From: an uncultured Sphingorhabdus sp.
Lineage (GTDB): Bacteria; Pseudomonadota; Alphaproteobacteria; Sphingomonadales; Sphingomonadaceae
Reading direction: 5' to 3'
Assembly (NCBI GenBank): GCA_947501885.1
Contig: CANMXN010000002.1
Span: 62,001-126,000 of the forward strand
DNA: 64,000 bases
In this document: positions 9,401 to 18,679 of the stretch, one piece after another
Layout of the letters: every line of letters starts with the position of its first letter
How positions within the stretch are numbered: the first letter of the stretch is position 1
Program-made: the position numbers and the translations under genes
Notes under the pieces: generated by a model
Database searches by the model: none
What the model saw: the letters and a program-made list of their open reading frames with translations, nothing else
What the model was told of the DNA's origin: nothing

Positions 9401-9427
9401 GATCCTACATTTTACTAAGGATTTTTT

Positions 9428-11002
9428 ATGAGCCAGATTCCCGACAATACCCCCATCATTATTGGCGTTGGTCAAGTCAGCGAGCGCATGAGTGATGATG
9501 GTTATGCTGCGCTATCACCGATGGATTTGGCAGGCAATGCCCTGAGTGAAGCCATTAAAGATAGTGGAAGCAATGTTGCTAAATCGATTGATACGATCGC
9601 TGCGATACGGCAATTTGAAATTAGCTCGCAAGTGGCGGTTGCGCCTTTTGGCAAGTCGAATAATCCGCCCCGCTCTATCGCCAAACGCGTTGGCGCAAAC
9701 CCCATACGTACGATATTGGAAATCACGGGTGGCCAAGGTCCGCAAAAATTGGTGGGAGAACTTGCCCAAGATATAGCAGATGGCAAAAGCGATATGGCCG
9801 CAATAGTGGGATCAGAAGCAATCTCAACCATGCTCACATTTTTGCGCACGAACGGCAAACCAGATATACCAAAACCTGATTGGCCAAAACCCAACTGGAA
9901 CGAAGAGGTAGATGGTGATTTGGAAGATCGCGGTTATGGGCTAGAAGGACAGTTTGATAGCGCATTGCTCAAAAATGGATTTACGGGTCCTGTCACTGGC
10001 TATGCCTTATTCGATAATGCACGGCGGCATAAATTGGGTCTCAGCGTTTCAGACTATCAAACACAGATTGGCGCATTATTTGCGCCTTTTACCAATGTTG
10101 CAGCTAGCAACCCGCATTCGGCTAGCCCAAAGTCACTTTCTATCGACACAATAGCGACAATGAGCGACAAAAACCGCATGATTTCGCATCCTTATTTGCG
10201 CCATATGGTATCGCGTGATCAGGTCAACCAAGGGGCCGCAATCATCATATCCTCTGTGGGCAAGGCCCGCGAGCTTGGCATAGCGCAAGATAAATGGGTC
10301 TATATTCACGGCGTGACCTGCGCAAAGGAAGCCTCGATCATGGAACGCAGCGATTTATCAAGCTGTGCCAGCGCGGTAAGTGTCGTGCAACAAGCCCTTA
10401 ATATCGCGGGTCAAGGCGTTGATGATGACGCACCGCTCACCATGCGCGACATGTGCTATTTGGATTTATATAGCTGTTTTAGCTTTCCCGTTTTCACTAT
10501 GATGGAGGCCTTTAATCTGGGCCATGATGATAAGCGCGGATTGACGCTCACGGGCGGCCTGCCCTTCTTTGGCGGGGCAGGCAATAACTATAGTAGCCAT
10601 GCTATTGTCGAGGCCGTCATTCGCGCACGGCGCGATCCGAAAGCCTTTGCTTTTGTAGGCGCAAATGGCGGCGCGATGAGCAAATATGCGTGCGGGATTT
10701 ACTCAACACGCCCCACACCATGGGACATTGCGCGCTATAATTTGATGCCCGATACGCAAGGCTCTTTCGAAGTCGCTGCGGAATATGATGGCGAGGCGAT
10801 AGTTGAGAGCTATACCATCGCACCCAATAAGAAAGGTGCAGTAGCCAGCATTATTGCACGCACAGCCGCTGATCAGCGCGTGGCTGCTATGGTAAATCAA
10901 GATGATACCGCTTCTATGCAGCAACTATCCGATGATGATGCCATAGGCCGCAATGTGAGCATCACCCATCAGGGCAAAGGTGTGCATAATTTTAGTTTTT
11001 AG
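9428..11002 (+). CDS. Thiolase-superfamily protein (acetyl-CoA acetyltransferase-like) lacking the usual nucleophilic Cys
   Basis: A 524-residue protein starting with the thiolase-type strand TPIIIGVGQV and ending in a region with GGLPFFGGAGNNYSSHAI, which replaces the GHPxGxTG motif of ordinary thiolases. Where biosynthetic and degradative thiolases have CGSG with the catalytic Cys, this protein has TGGQGPQ. It belongs to a long thiolase-like family often named acetyl-CoA acetyltransferase in sphingomonads and mycobacteria; the reaction is not established from sequence. It sits opposite a leftward beta-oxidation run that has its own full thiolase, so it may handle a different chain type or a retro-aldol step. 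A weak site precedes the ATG. Confidence 0.8.
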   Translation: MSQIPDNTPIIIGVGQVSERMSDDGYAALSPMDLAGNALSEAIKDSGSNVAKSIDTIAAIRQFEISSQVAVAPFGKSNNPPRSIAKRVGANPIRTILEITGGQGPQKLVGELAQDIADGKSDMAAIVGSEAISTMLTFLRTNGKPDIPKPDWPKPNWNEEVDGDLEDRGYGLEGQFDSALLKNGFTGPVTGYALFDNARRHKLGLSVSDYQTQIGALFAPFTNVAASNPHSASPKSLSIDTIATMSDKNRMISHPYLRHMVSRDQVNQGAAIIISSVGKARELGIAQDKWVYIHGVTCAKEASIMERSDLSSCASAVSVVQQALNIAGQGVDDDAPLTMRDMCYLDLYSCFSFPVFTMMEAFNLGHDDKRGLTLTGGLPFFGGAGNNYSSHAIVEAVIRARRDPKAFAFVGANGGAMSKYACGIYSTRPTPWDIARYNLMPDTQGSFEVAAEYDGEAIVESYTIAPNKKGAVASIIARTAADQRVAAMVNQDDTASMQQLSDDDAIGRNVSITHQGKGVHNFSF

Positions 11003-11013
11003 GTTGCGAAGAG

Positions 11014-11089
11014 ATGCTGAAATAAATTCAGCATGACGAATATATTAGTGCTTTTACTCTGTTATGCTGAAATAAATTCAGCATGACGA
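11014..11089. repeat. Pair of dispersed palindromic repeats
   Basis: Two near-identical units, ATGCTGAAATAAATTCAGCA plus TGACGA, at 11014-11039 and 11064-11089, in the convergent spacer after the thiolase-like gene. They use AAATAAATT as the centre instead of AAACAAGTT seen at 2.2-2.5 and 7.4 kb. Confidence 0.85.
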
Positions 11090-11124
11090 TACACAATTAC
11101 AATGCGACATGACTATATGGATAC

Positions 11125-11158
11125 AAAAAAGGGCGGAAGTTTCCTTCCCCCCCTCTTT
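11125..11158. terminator. Bidirectional terminator between convergent genes
   Basis: GGGCGGAAG (11131-11139) pairs with CTTCCCCCC (11144-11152) around a TTTC loop with one C-C mismatch, flanked by an A run on the left (11125-11130) and CTCTTTG on the right. It serves the rightward thiolase-like gene and the leftward fadJ. Confidence 0.6.
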
Positions 11159-11172
11159 GTTAATTATAAATA

Positions 11173-13365
11173 TTACGCCGCTTTGTAAAAGCTCTCACCT
11201 TTATCGGCTTTCTCGCGGAAGCTCATTGGCGGCTTGAAACGCTCGCCATATTTTTGCGCGAGACTATCGGCCGTACGTACAAAATTATCTACTCCAATAG
11301 TATCGATATGGCTCATCGGGCCGCCCGTCCACGGCGCAAACCCCCAGCCGAATATTGCACCTAAGTCGGCACTTTGCGGGTCAGAAACAACCTCTTCATG
11401 ATAGCATTGGGCGGTCGCAATCAATTGAATATACATCAAACGCTCTTTGACTTCTTCAACGCTAGGCTGCTCTTCGGCAATAGGGAAATACTCGCCAATG
11501 CCTTGCCATAGACCCTTTTTATTGCCTTTATCATCATAATCATAAAAACCAGCACCAAAGCGGCGGCCTTGACGATCAATTTTCTTGACCATCAATTCAG
11601 AGAGGCCTTCGCTACCACTAGGAACATAAGCATCGCCCATTTCTTCTTTGGTCGATTGCATGATGTCATAGCCAAGCTTCAATGTCGTTTCATCGATCAC
11701 AGCGAGCGGCCCAATCGGCATGCCCATAGAAATAGCAGCATTCTCAATGAGTGACATTTTCACGCCTTCGGTCACCATCAGCATCGCTTCATTGGCATAA
11801 GGCGGGAATACGCGGTTGGTATAGAAACCCCGAACATCCTTGACCACAATCGGCGTTTTGCGAATTTTCGCATTATAATCAATCGCTACTGCTAGGGCTT
11901 TATCGCCTGTTTCCTCACCCGGAATGATTTCCAAGAGCGGCATGCGCTCTACCGGAGAGAAAAAGTGCATGCCGATAAATTGATCGGGGCGTTTTGAATG
12001 TTTGGCAAGGCCCGTAATCGGCAAGGTCGATGTGTTTGATGCGAAAACAACATCATCGCGGATAACCGCCTCGGTTTTCTTAATCACATCGGCTTTCACA
12101 TCGGGACGTTCAAATACAGCCTCAATAATCAAATCAACATCTTTCAGATCATCATAATTATCGGTGGGTTTAATACGCGCCATGAAGGCATCCGCTTTCT
12201 CTTGGGTCATCTTGCCGCGTGCTACTTTTTTATCGACAATTTTTTGACTATAATCAACCGCCTTTTGTGCATCTTCCATGCTGCGGTCCAGCACGATAAC
12301 ATCCATCATGCCTTTTGCGGTCACATGCGTAATGCCCGATCCCATCAAGCCGCCACCAATAACGCCAACGGTTTTAAGGTCTGTCTTTTCAATGCCTTCG
12401 GGACGCGCTGCACCTTTTTCGGCTGCTTGTTTGTTAACGAAAAGCGTACGAATCATATTTTTGGATTGCGGCCCAGCCAGCAATTTGGTGAAATATTTGC
12501 TCTCCACACGCAGCGCTGTGTCAATGGGCAGCATAGAACCTTCATATAGGCAGGAAAGAATAGCTTTCACCGCTTCATAATTACCCTTAGATTGTTTAAG
12601 CGCCATAGCGGATGACCCCATATATAAAGGCACAGCGCGCGGATCCATAGAACCTGCACCACCCGGGAATTTATAGCCCTTCTTATCCCAAGGCGCCGAT
12701 GCTTTTGGATTGGCTTTCACCCATGCTTTGGCTTTATCGATCACTTCATCATGCGGCACAACCTCGTTGATGAAACCCTGCGCAAGGCCTGCTTGCGGGT
12801 TGGTAGGTTGCCCCATCATAATCATCATACCAGCCGCTTGTAGGCCAGAGAGACGCGGTAAACGCTGCGTACCGCCGCCTCCGGGAAGCAAACCAACTTG
12901 AACCTCAGGAAGGCCAAGCTGAATTTTCGGATTATCGCTGCATACACGGTAATGACAGGCCAATGCTAATTCTAAACCGCCGCCCAGCGCAAGGCCATGC
13001 AATGCGCAAGCAACGGGCTTCGCGCTTTTGCTGCCTTTGATTAATTCTTTGGCGCTATGGCCGCCCGTTTCCATGCGGCGCAATTCGCCGTTCAGACCCC
13101 AGCTTTGCTCAAAGGCTTCTTTCATGGTTTCTGCTTTTGAGGCACCGAGCATCCGCAAATCAGCCCCAGCCAAGAAACCAGATTTTTTACCCGATGCAAT
13201 CACTGCGCCTTTAATGGCATCATTACTGATAAGCTCATCCACAAATTTTGGGAAATCGGTCATCAAACCTTCATTCCAAACATTCATAGATTGGCCTGGC
13301 AAATCGATCGTCACCAGCGCGATGCCATCGGCATCAATATCCACGGTTAGTGTTTCATATGTCAT
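11173..13365 (-). CDS. fadJ: Multifunctional enoyl-CoA hydratase / 3-hydroxyacyl-CoA dehydrogenase
   Basis: A 730-residue fusion. The N-terminal crotonase half (about 1-190) has SGKKSGFLAGADLRM and LGLPEVQVGLLPGGGGTQRLPR, including the acidic catalytic residue region; the central Rossmann domain begins near residue 310 with VGVIGGGLMGSGI, followed by the dehydrogenase motifs ASNTSTLPI and GMHFFSPVERMPL and a C-terminal 3HCDH domain. It hydrates trans-2-enoyl-CoA and oxidises the product with NAD in beta-oxidation, normally in complex with a thiolase. The thiolase gene lies 33 bp upstream in the same direction. Length and organisation fit FadJ/FadB alpha chains; which of the two names applies is a matter of homology. 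Confidence 0.95.
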   Translation of the reverse strand: MTYETLTVDIDADGIALVTIDLPGQSMNVWNEGLMTDFPKFVDELISNDAIKGAVIASGKKSGFLAGADLRMLGASKAETMKEAFEQSWGLNGELRRMETGGHSAKELIKGSKSAKPVACALHGLALGGGLELALACHYRVCSDNPKIQLGLPEVQVGLLPGGGGTQRLPRLSGLQAAGMMIMMGQPTNPQAGLAQGFINEVVPHDEVIDKAKAWVKANPKASAPWDKKGYKFPGGAGSMDPRAVPLYMGSSAMALKQSKGNYEAVKAILSCLYEGSMLPIDTALRVESKYFTKLLAGPQSKNMIRTLFVNKQAAEKGAARPEGIEKTDLKTVGVIGGGLMGSGITHVTAKGMMDVIVLDRSMEDAQKAVDYSQKIVDKKVARGKMTQEKADAFMARIKPTDNYDDLKDVDLIIEAVFERPDVKADVIKKTEAVIRDDVVFASNTSTLPITGLAKHSKRPDQFIGMHFFSPVERMPLLEIIPGEETGDKALAVAIDYNAKIRKTPIVVKDVRGFYTNRVFPPYANEAMLMVTEGVKMSLIENAAISMGMPIGPLAVIDETTLKLGYDIMQSTKEEMGDAYVPSGSEGLSELMVKKIDRQGRRFGAGFYDYDDKGNKKGLWQGIGEYFPIAEEQPSVEEVKERLMYIQLIATAQCYHEEVVSDPQSADLGAIFGWGFAPWTGGPMSHIDTIGVDNFVRTADSLAQKYGERFKPPMSFREKADKGESFYKAA

Positions 13366-13398
13366 GATAATATTCCTATAATTTCTATAATGTCAGGC

Positions 13399-14610
13399 TC
13401 AAACGCGCTCAATAACCGTGGCAATACCCATGCCGCCGCCGATGCACAGCGTGGTAAGCGCGGTTTGCTTGTTGGTGCGCTCTAACTCGTCCAAAACAGT
13501 ACCCAAAATCATAGCGCCCGTTGCGCCCAATGGGTGACCCATAGCGATAGCACCGCCGTTCACATTCATCACGCTATGATCAACATTCATCGCTTCCATA
13601 AAGCGCAATACTACTGATGCAAAAGCTTCGTTAAGTTCCCATAGATCAATATCACTATTGGTCATGCCAGCGCGTTCCAATGCTTTTTTCGCGGCAAATT
13701 CTGGGCCTGTAAGCATGATAGTAGGCTCGCTACCAATGGATGCCATAGAGACAATGCGCGCACGCGATTTTAGATTATGTTTCGTACCCGCTTCTTTATT
13801 ACCAAGCAATACAGCCGCGCTGCCATCTACAATGCCAGAGCTGTTACCTGCGGTATGCACATGGTTGACGCGCTCTAAATCTGGATGCTTTAAAATGGCC
13901 ACATCATCAAAGCCTGGCATCGCCTCACCCATCATTTGGAATGCAGGTGATAAAGCCCCCAAAGATTGCATATCAGCATCAGGACGCATCAATTCATCAT
14001 GATCTAAAATCACTTCGCCAATAACATCTTTGATCGGCAATATAGATTTTTCAAACCGATTTTCTTTCCAAGCTGTCGCTGCACGCTTTTGGCTCTCAAC
14101 CGCATAGCTATCGACATCATCACGGCTATAACCATATTTGCTGGCAATTAAATCGGCTGAAATGCCTTGGGGTACGAAATATTCTTGAAAGGCCAATTTA
14201 GGATCAGCCATGCCGCCCGCACCATCGCTGCCCATAGGAATGCGGCTCATAGATTCAATGCCGCCGCCTATGGCTAAATCGGTTTCGCCTGATTTTACCT
14301 TGGCTGCTGCGATATTCACCGCTTCTAGGCCAGAGCCACAAAAACGGTTCACTTGAATCGCCGATGTAGTCTCTTTATAGCCTGCTGCTAAAACGGCGCT
14401 GCGCGAGATTACCGCGCCTTGTTCACCCACAGGTGATACACAACCAAAGGCGACATCTTCGACTTCATGGCCTTCTAAATCGTTACGCTCATTCACCGAT
14501 GCAAGTACTTGGGATGCAAGTTCCAACGCCGTAATTTCATGCAATGAACCATCGCTGCGTCCTTTACCGCGCGGAGAGCGCACTGCGTCATAAATATAAG
14601 CTTCAGTCAT
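13399..14610 (-). CDS. fadI: Acetyl-CoA C-acyltransferase (3-ketoacyl-CoA thiolase)
   Basis: A 403-residue thiolase with every catalytic element: Cys91 in [10 protein letters not shown], the His of MGHPLGATG near residue 355 and the C-terminal CIGGGMG. It cleaves 3-ketoacyl-CoA to acetyl-CoA and a shortened acyl-CoA, the last step of the beta-oxidation cycle, as beta partner of the FadJ-like protein encoded next. The gene starts 3 bp after the stop of the racemase gene, so both are surely translated from one message. Assignment to fadI rather than fadA or atoB rests on its pairing with fadJ. Confidence 0.92.
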   Translation of the reverse strand: MTEAYIYDAVRSPRGKGRSDGSLHEITALELASQVLASVNERNDLEGHEVEDVAFGCVSPVGEQGAVISRSAVLAAGYKETTSAIQVNRFCGSGLEAVNIAAAKVKSGETDLAIGGGIESMSRIPMGSDGAGGMADPKLAFQEYFVPQGISADLIASKYGYSRDDVDSYAVESQKRAATAWKENRFEKSILPIKDVIGEVILDHDELMRPDADMQSLGALSPAFQMMGEAMPGFDDVAILKHPDLERVNHVHTAGNSSGIVDGSAAVLLGNKEAGTKHNLKSRARIVSMASIGSEPTIMLTGPEFAAKKALERAGMTNSDIDLWELNEAFASVVLRFMEAMNVDHSVMNVNGGAIAMGHPLGATGAMILGTVLDELERTNKQTALTTLCIGGGMGIATVIERV

Positions 14611-14613
14611 GTT

Positions 14614-15771
14614 TTAATCCTTCTTAATTGATACAATATTCGCATCGGCGAGTTTTGTAATATCATTATCATCATAGCCTAATTCGTTCAAAATATTATG
14701 GCCGTCACTTCCTTTGGGGGTCAAAGTAAATTCATCATATATCTTTGAACCATTAAAGCGTGGAGCCATTTGAGGGTGGTTCCATGGTCCATCTTGAATA
14801 TAAGCATTCCTCTTCACATTAACAGGGTGCGTGGCTGCTTCTTGATAATTCAGTACGGGTGTCACACACGCATCCGTAAGCGCAAATAATGCCTCCCATT
14901 CATCACGGCTTTTACTTGCAAAAATTTTAGCTAGCATTTCATGCTGCGCTGGCCATTTGGCAAAATCATTCTGCTTACCATATGCATCCTTATCGATTGG
15001 CAATCTATCCATCATTTCGGCAAAAAATTGCTTTTCAATACAGCCAACCGCCATATATTTTCCATCAGAAGTTTCATAACAGCGGTAATAGGGCGCCGCT
15101 CCATCCAATATATTGGCTGCTCTTTGCGCTTGCCATTGGCCGCACCCAGCCATACCATGAATGAAACTCATTAATGATGCCGTGCCATCGATAATGGATG
15201 CGTCAACAATATCACCTTGGCCCGTTTTTTCTGCTTTAAGAAGTGCCGCGAGCAAGCCCGTTACCAAAAACATGCTACCCCCGCCAAAATCACCAATCAT
15301 GTTGAGCGGCGGCGGCGGCGGGGCATTGGCTGGGCCGATGGCATGGAGCGCACCCGTCATAGATATATAATTAATATCATGACCCGCCATTTTTGACCAA
15401 GGGCCCTCTTGCCCCCAACCTGTCATGCGGCCATAAATAAGCTTAGGGTTACGAGCATGACATGCCTCTGGACCTATACCCAATCTCTCCATAACCCCAG
15501 GACGCAGACCTTCTATCAATACATCGGATTTCTCGGCTAGTTTTAGGATAATTTCCGCACCTTCAGCGATTTTAATGTCAACGATGATAGATTTTTTACC
15601 GCGCGCATCAATCCCCGCCATATCCATTGCGGGATTTCCTGATGGTGCGCGATCCACAACGGTAACATCAGCACCTAAGTCACTCAATAATTGGCCTGCA
15701 TAAGGGCCCGGACCGATTCCTGCCAATTCTAATATTTTATAGCCCTGTAATGGTTTATCAGAATTTGACAT
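14614..15771 (-). CDS. CaiB/BaiF-family protein, probable alpha-methylacyl-CoA racemase
   Basis: A 385-residue class III CoA-transferase-fold protein. GYKILELAGIGPGPYAGQLLSDLGADV opens the CoA-binding fold (given here as known family start; residues 7-33), and GRMTGWGQEGPWS and AGHDINYISMTG follow. The GHDINY His and the later NMIGDFGG Asp match the acid-base pair of alpha-methylacyl-CoA racemase (AMACR/MCR). Racemases invert the 2-methyl centre so that 2-methyl-branched acyl-CoAs can enter beta-oxidation. The start at 15771 (MSNSDKPLQ) is chosen over an upstream in-frame codon because of family length. A plain CoA-transferase is the alternative. Confidence 0.85.
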   Translation of the reverse strand: MSNSDKPLQGYKILELAGIGPGPYAGQLLSDLGADVTVVDRAPSGNPAMDMAGIDARGKKSIIVDIKIAEGAEIILKLAEKSDVLIEGLRPGVMERLGIGPEACHARNPKLIYGRMTGWGQEGPWSKMAGHDINYISMTGALHAIGPANAPPPPPLNMIGDFGGGSMFLVTGLLAALLKAEKTGQGDIVDASIIDGTASLMSFIHGMAGCGQWQAQRAANILDGAAPYYRCYETSDGKYMAVGCIEKQFFAEMMDRLPIDKDAYGKQNDFAKWPAQHEMLAKIFASKSRDEWEALFALTDACVTPVLNYQEAATHPVNVKRNAYIQDGPWNHPQMAPRFNGSKIYDEFTLTPKGSDGHNILNELGYDDNDITKLADANIVSIKKD

Positions 15772-15831
15772 ATTATTCTCGCTTACAAATAATGGTTTAC
15801 ATCTGCATCTGAGAATAAAATTCAGCAATGC

Positions 15832-15905
15832 AGTTTAATCAGTTGGTTAAACTACAATATAAGCAGAGCTACAAATTGGCAAGGGAATTTACGTTTACGT
15901 TAACG
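15832..15905 (-). promoter_or_regulatory. Two operator candidates in the spacer before the racemase operon
   Basis: The 206-bp gap 15772-15977 carries no gene. AGTTTAA (15832-15838) and TTAAACT (15847-15853) form a 22-bp inverted repeat with an 8-bp centre, 18 of 22 positions symmetric. A second motif, TTTACGTTTACGTTAACG at 15888-15905, ends in the perfect 8-bp palindrome CGTTAACG. Both lie 61-134 nt before the racemase start. They suggest a separate regulated promoter for racemase-thiolase-fadJ inside the longer leftward run. Confidence 0.45.
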
Positions 15906-15977
15906 ACAAGCATAAAATCTTATATAAATATCTCTATCACAACGGTTATTTTTAGTCTTTTTTCTTGCCTATTTAGG

Positions 15978-17252
15978 TTATTTCTGGCCCATAAACCCAA
16001 ATAAATGCCCCGCGACTTTACGCATCTGTATCTCTTCCGCTCCCTCAGTAATACGATAGCGCCTATGGTGCCTATAGATATGTTCAAATGGCTTATGGCG
16101 GCTATAGCCTATCCCGCCATGCACCTGCATCGCCTGATCGGCAGCATTGCAGACCAACCGATTGGCGCGATAATTACAAATAGATATTTGGTCAGATAAT
16201 TTTTCAGAAACTTCTACTTTATCCATCTGATCCATAGCATCGGCTACGCTATAAATATATTGGCGCAGCATTGCGGCTTCACTGTGTAATTCAACGAGAG
16301 GAAATTGTATCGCTTGGTTGACCGCTAAGGGCTTGCCAAAAGGTCTACGCTCCCGTGCATATTGTACCGATTGGTCGATACAATATTGCGCCGCGCCTAA
16401 AGATGAAGCCGCTTGTCTTATGCGGTTTTCATGGACAAAATGCTGCGCACAGGCCAATCCATATTCGGCATCCCCCAATATATCTTCCGTTGGAATCCAA
16501 ACATCCTTATAGGTGCATTTGGGGTGATCGGTGGGCATGTTAAATGTCCACAAATATTCACCAACTTCAAAACCAGCCGCATTGGTCGGCACAATGAAAC
16601 AACCAATGCCTTTAGCATCGCCATCTTTGCCGCTATGGCGTGCAAAGGTCATGACATGGGTTGCCTTGTGCAATCCCGTTGTCCACATTTTCTCGCCATC
16701 AATGCGCCAGCCATCGACGCCATCGCGCACTTCTTTTACAGCGCGCGTTTCCATCCATGTAGCATCCGAACCATGGGCTTCCTCTGTTAAGCCAAAGGAC
16801 CAGCGCATTTCACCATCGAGCATAGCGGGTATATATTCCGCTTTTTGTTTTTCCGTACCAAAATCCCGTACCATCAATGGTTGTACCAAATTACCAACGA
16901 TAGAATTTTCATTCTGAAGATCATTGTGCAGGCCCAGCCCTTTTGCCGCGAGATGCTCTCTGATGCGGGCCATCGATAGATTATTACCATCTTGCCCGCC
17001 AAATTCACGCGGCAAAGCAAAACGGTAATGCCCAGCTTCATCTGCTAAGACACGCATTTGGTCGAGCAAATCTTCCCATTCCTGCGTTGGCAATCCCTGA
17101 TTATCCCAATCGGTACGCGCATTTTCACGCCGATGGTCAAAGAAACGCATATTATCATCGGCCTGCTCTAATGGCTTAATCTTGGCTTCGATAAATGTAT
17201 CAAGCTTTGTTAGATAATCCTCAATCTCTTGAGGGATAGAAAAATTGCTCAT
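15978..17252 (-). CDS. Acyl-CoA dehydrogenase
   Basis: A 424-residue FAD enzyme of the acyl-CoA dehydrogenase family, closest in layout to the ACAD10/11-type group (MRWSFGLTEEAHGSDATWMETRAV, here residues about 140-163; RRPFGKPLAVNQAIQFPL; MQVHGGIGYSRHKPFEHIYRHHRRYRI). It makes the first 2,3-double bond of beta-oxidation and passes electrons to ETF. The motif QVHGGIGY near residue 378 and the final YRITEGAEEIQ are family-typical. The gene follows the phosphotransferase gene with a 1-bp gap; in animals and many bacteria an APH-type kinase and an ACAD11-type dehydrogenase work together on 4-hydroxyacyl-CoAs, so a joint role is likely here. Confidence 0.92.
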   Translation of the reverse strand: MSNFSIPQEIEDYLTKLDTFIEAKIKPLEQADDNMRFFDHRRENARTDWDNQGLPTQEWEDLLDQMRVLADEAGHYRFALPREFGGQDGNNLSMARIREHLAAKGLGLHNDLQNENSIVGNLVQPLMVRDFGTEKQKAEYIPAMLDGEMRWSFGLTEEAHGSDATWMETRAVKEVRDGVDGWRIDGEKMWTTGLHKATHVMTFARHSGKDGDAKGIGCFIVPTNAAGFEVGEYLWTFNMPTDHPKCTYKDVWIPTEDILGDAEYGLACAQHFVHENRIRQAASSLGAAQYCIDQSVQYARERRPFGKPLAVNQAIQFPLVELHSEAAMLRQYIYSVADAMDQMDKVEVSEKLSDQISICNYRANRLVCNAADQAMQVHGGIGYSRHKPFEHIYRHHRRYRITEGAEEIQMRKVAGHLFGFMGQK

Positions 17253-17253
17253 A

Positions 17254-18639
17254 TCATACCTTTACTTTTGGAGTGTTTTGCCATTTTCTCTGCGCCACTT
17301 TGACGGCGGCATAATGGGGTTGGTCAATAGTGGTTTTCTCTAACGCGCAAAGCCGCAAATGATTGATGACATCGCAATCACCGCTCGCGGCGCGCTGCGC
17401 CATATTGTCTTCTGATAGATTGGCTATGCTCTGCATACGTTCTCTTTGTTTGCGCACAAATAGTGCGCCAAATTGTGCAGATCGCTCCACTATAGCAAGC
17501 GCATTTTTGGCAACGCGGGCCTCAAACAAATCACGGCCTTTGGCGGTTTCGATAACGCCTTCATCCCATTCATATAAGGCACGGATTAACTCGCTCGCTT
17601 TGGTTGCGCCGCTTGCATTAAGATTGCGCTGTGGGCGCTCCCAATCCCTTACTGCACTGGAAACAGGAGCATCACCTTCTAGCAATAGCACCAAATCGAG
17701 CTCGACCTCTGACACGCGCGTGCCAATAACGGCGCGTTCCAATGTTCTCTCTGTTTCTGTGCGCCATGAATCGAGCATTCTCAGACACACTATCCCCCAC
17801 CAAAGCGTAGAGAATATCAACCAAAAATCAAAGCGCACCCTATCAACCTTGCACCCGCTTATACTCTCATAATGGTTGATAAAATCATCAATTTTTCCAA
17901 ATCCACCGACAGGATTTTCATAGTGGCCAAAACGCCAAGACGGCGCGCACATATAGGCCAAATCTTGCTCTGCATCGCCAACATGACATAGCTCCCAATC
18001 CAGTACCGCGGATATGCCAGCTTCATCTATCATCAGATTACCCATACGAAAATCACCATGCAAAAACACTGCTTCACCCGCCTCGGGGCATTGCTGCTCA
18101 AGCGTTAGAAAGGCCCAATCAAATATTGGCAATTTTGCACCTAGGGTTTGATAATCTTGCTTCAAATTTTGCAGCATTTGCATGGGGCTGTCATGCCTTA
18201 AAGTCTCTGATAACGGCAGACTATGTATAGATGCTAATTGCACAGCGCATTGCTGTAATAAATCTTCGTAAAATTGCGTGTCTTCATAAGTTTTAAATAT
18301 CTTATGCGGCAGTGCCTCACCCGATGTATATTCCATGATAAAACCATGACCAAGCGCATCGCTCTGTTCTATCTTACCCAATATTTGGGGGACTTTCAGT
18401 CCTTTATTATAGGCAGCCGTCATAATATCCGCCTGATGATTTAAGCTCAGAGCTTCTGACAATGGATTCTCATCTTCTTCGCGCCGCATGATATAGGGAA
18501 TATCATCATATTCAAAATACCAGCTTTGCGCACTCGCACCACCCGTCAGGCGTTGCAACCTATCCACTTCGCCATTGCTACCAAAAATACGATTGCATAA
18601 TCTGCTTAGCTTTGCGCCAATTTCAATATTGGATTGCAT
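17254..18639 (-). CDS. APH-family phosphotransferase (ACAD10/11-associated kinase type)
   Basis: A 461-residue protein with the aminoglycoside/choline kinase fold: GGASAQSWYFEY glycine-rich loop near residue 28, the catalytic Brenner loop FLHGDFRMGNLM near 193 and the metal-binding LDWELCHVGD near 213. In fatty-acid clusters this family is thought to phosphorylate 4-hydroxyacyl-CoA. The C-terminal 110 residues are an extra helical region. It lies between the TetR gene (40 bp) and the acyl-CoA dehydrogenase gene (1 bp) in the same direction. An antibiotic kinase role is unlikely in this setting. Confidence 0.85.
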   Translation of the reverse strand: MQSNIEIGAKLSRLCNRIFGSNGEVDRLQRLTGGASAQSWYFEYDDIPYIMRREEDENPLSEALSLNHQADIMTAAYNKGLKVPQILGKIEQSDALGHGFIMEYTSGEALPHKIFKTYEDTQFYEDLLQQCAVQLASIHSLPLSETLRHDSPMQMLQNLKQDYQTLGAKLPIFDWAFLTLEQQCPEAGEAVFLHGDFRMGNLMIDEAGISAVLDWELCHVGDAEQDLAYMCAPSWRFGHYENPVGGFGKIDDFINHYESISGCKVDRVRFDFWLIFSTLWWGIVCLRMLDSWRTETERTLERAVIGTRVSEVELDLVLLLEGDAPVSSAVRDWERPQRNLNASGATKASELIRALYEWDEGVIETAKGRDLFEARVAKNALAIVERSAQFGALFVRKQRERMQSIANLSEDNMAQRAASGDCDVINHLRLCALEKTTIDQPHYAAVKVAQRKWQNTPKVKV

Positions 18640-18679
18640 ATTGTTAATCTGAAAAACCTCTCAGCAGAGGTGTATAGGC

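Noticed and set aside
9254-9427. FMN riboswitch before ribB
   Set aside because: No long conserved RFN element; the leader would be only about 10 nt if the TATAAT is used.
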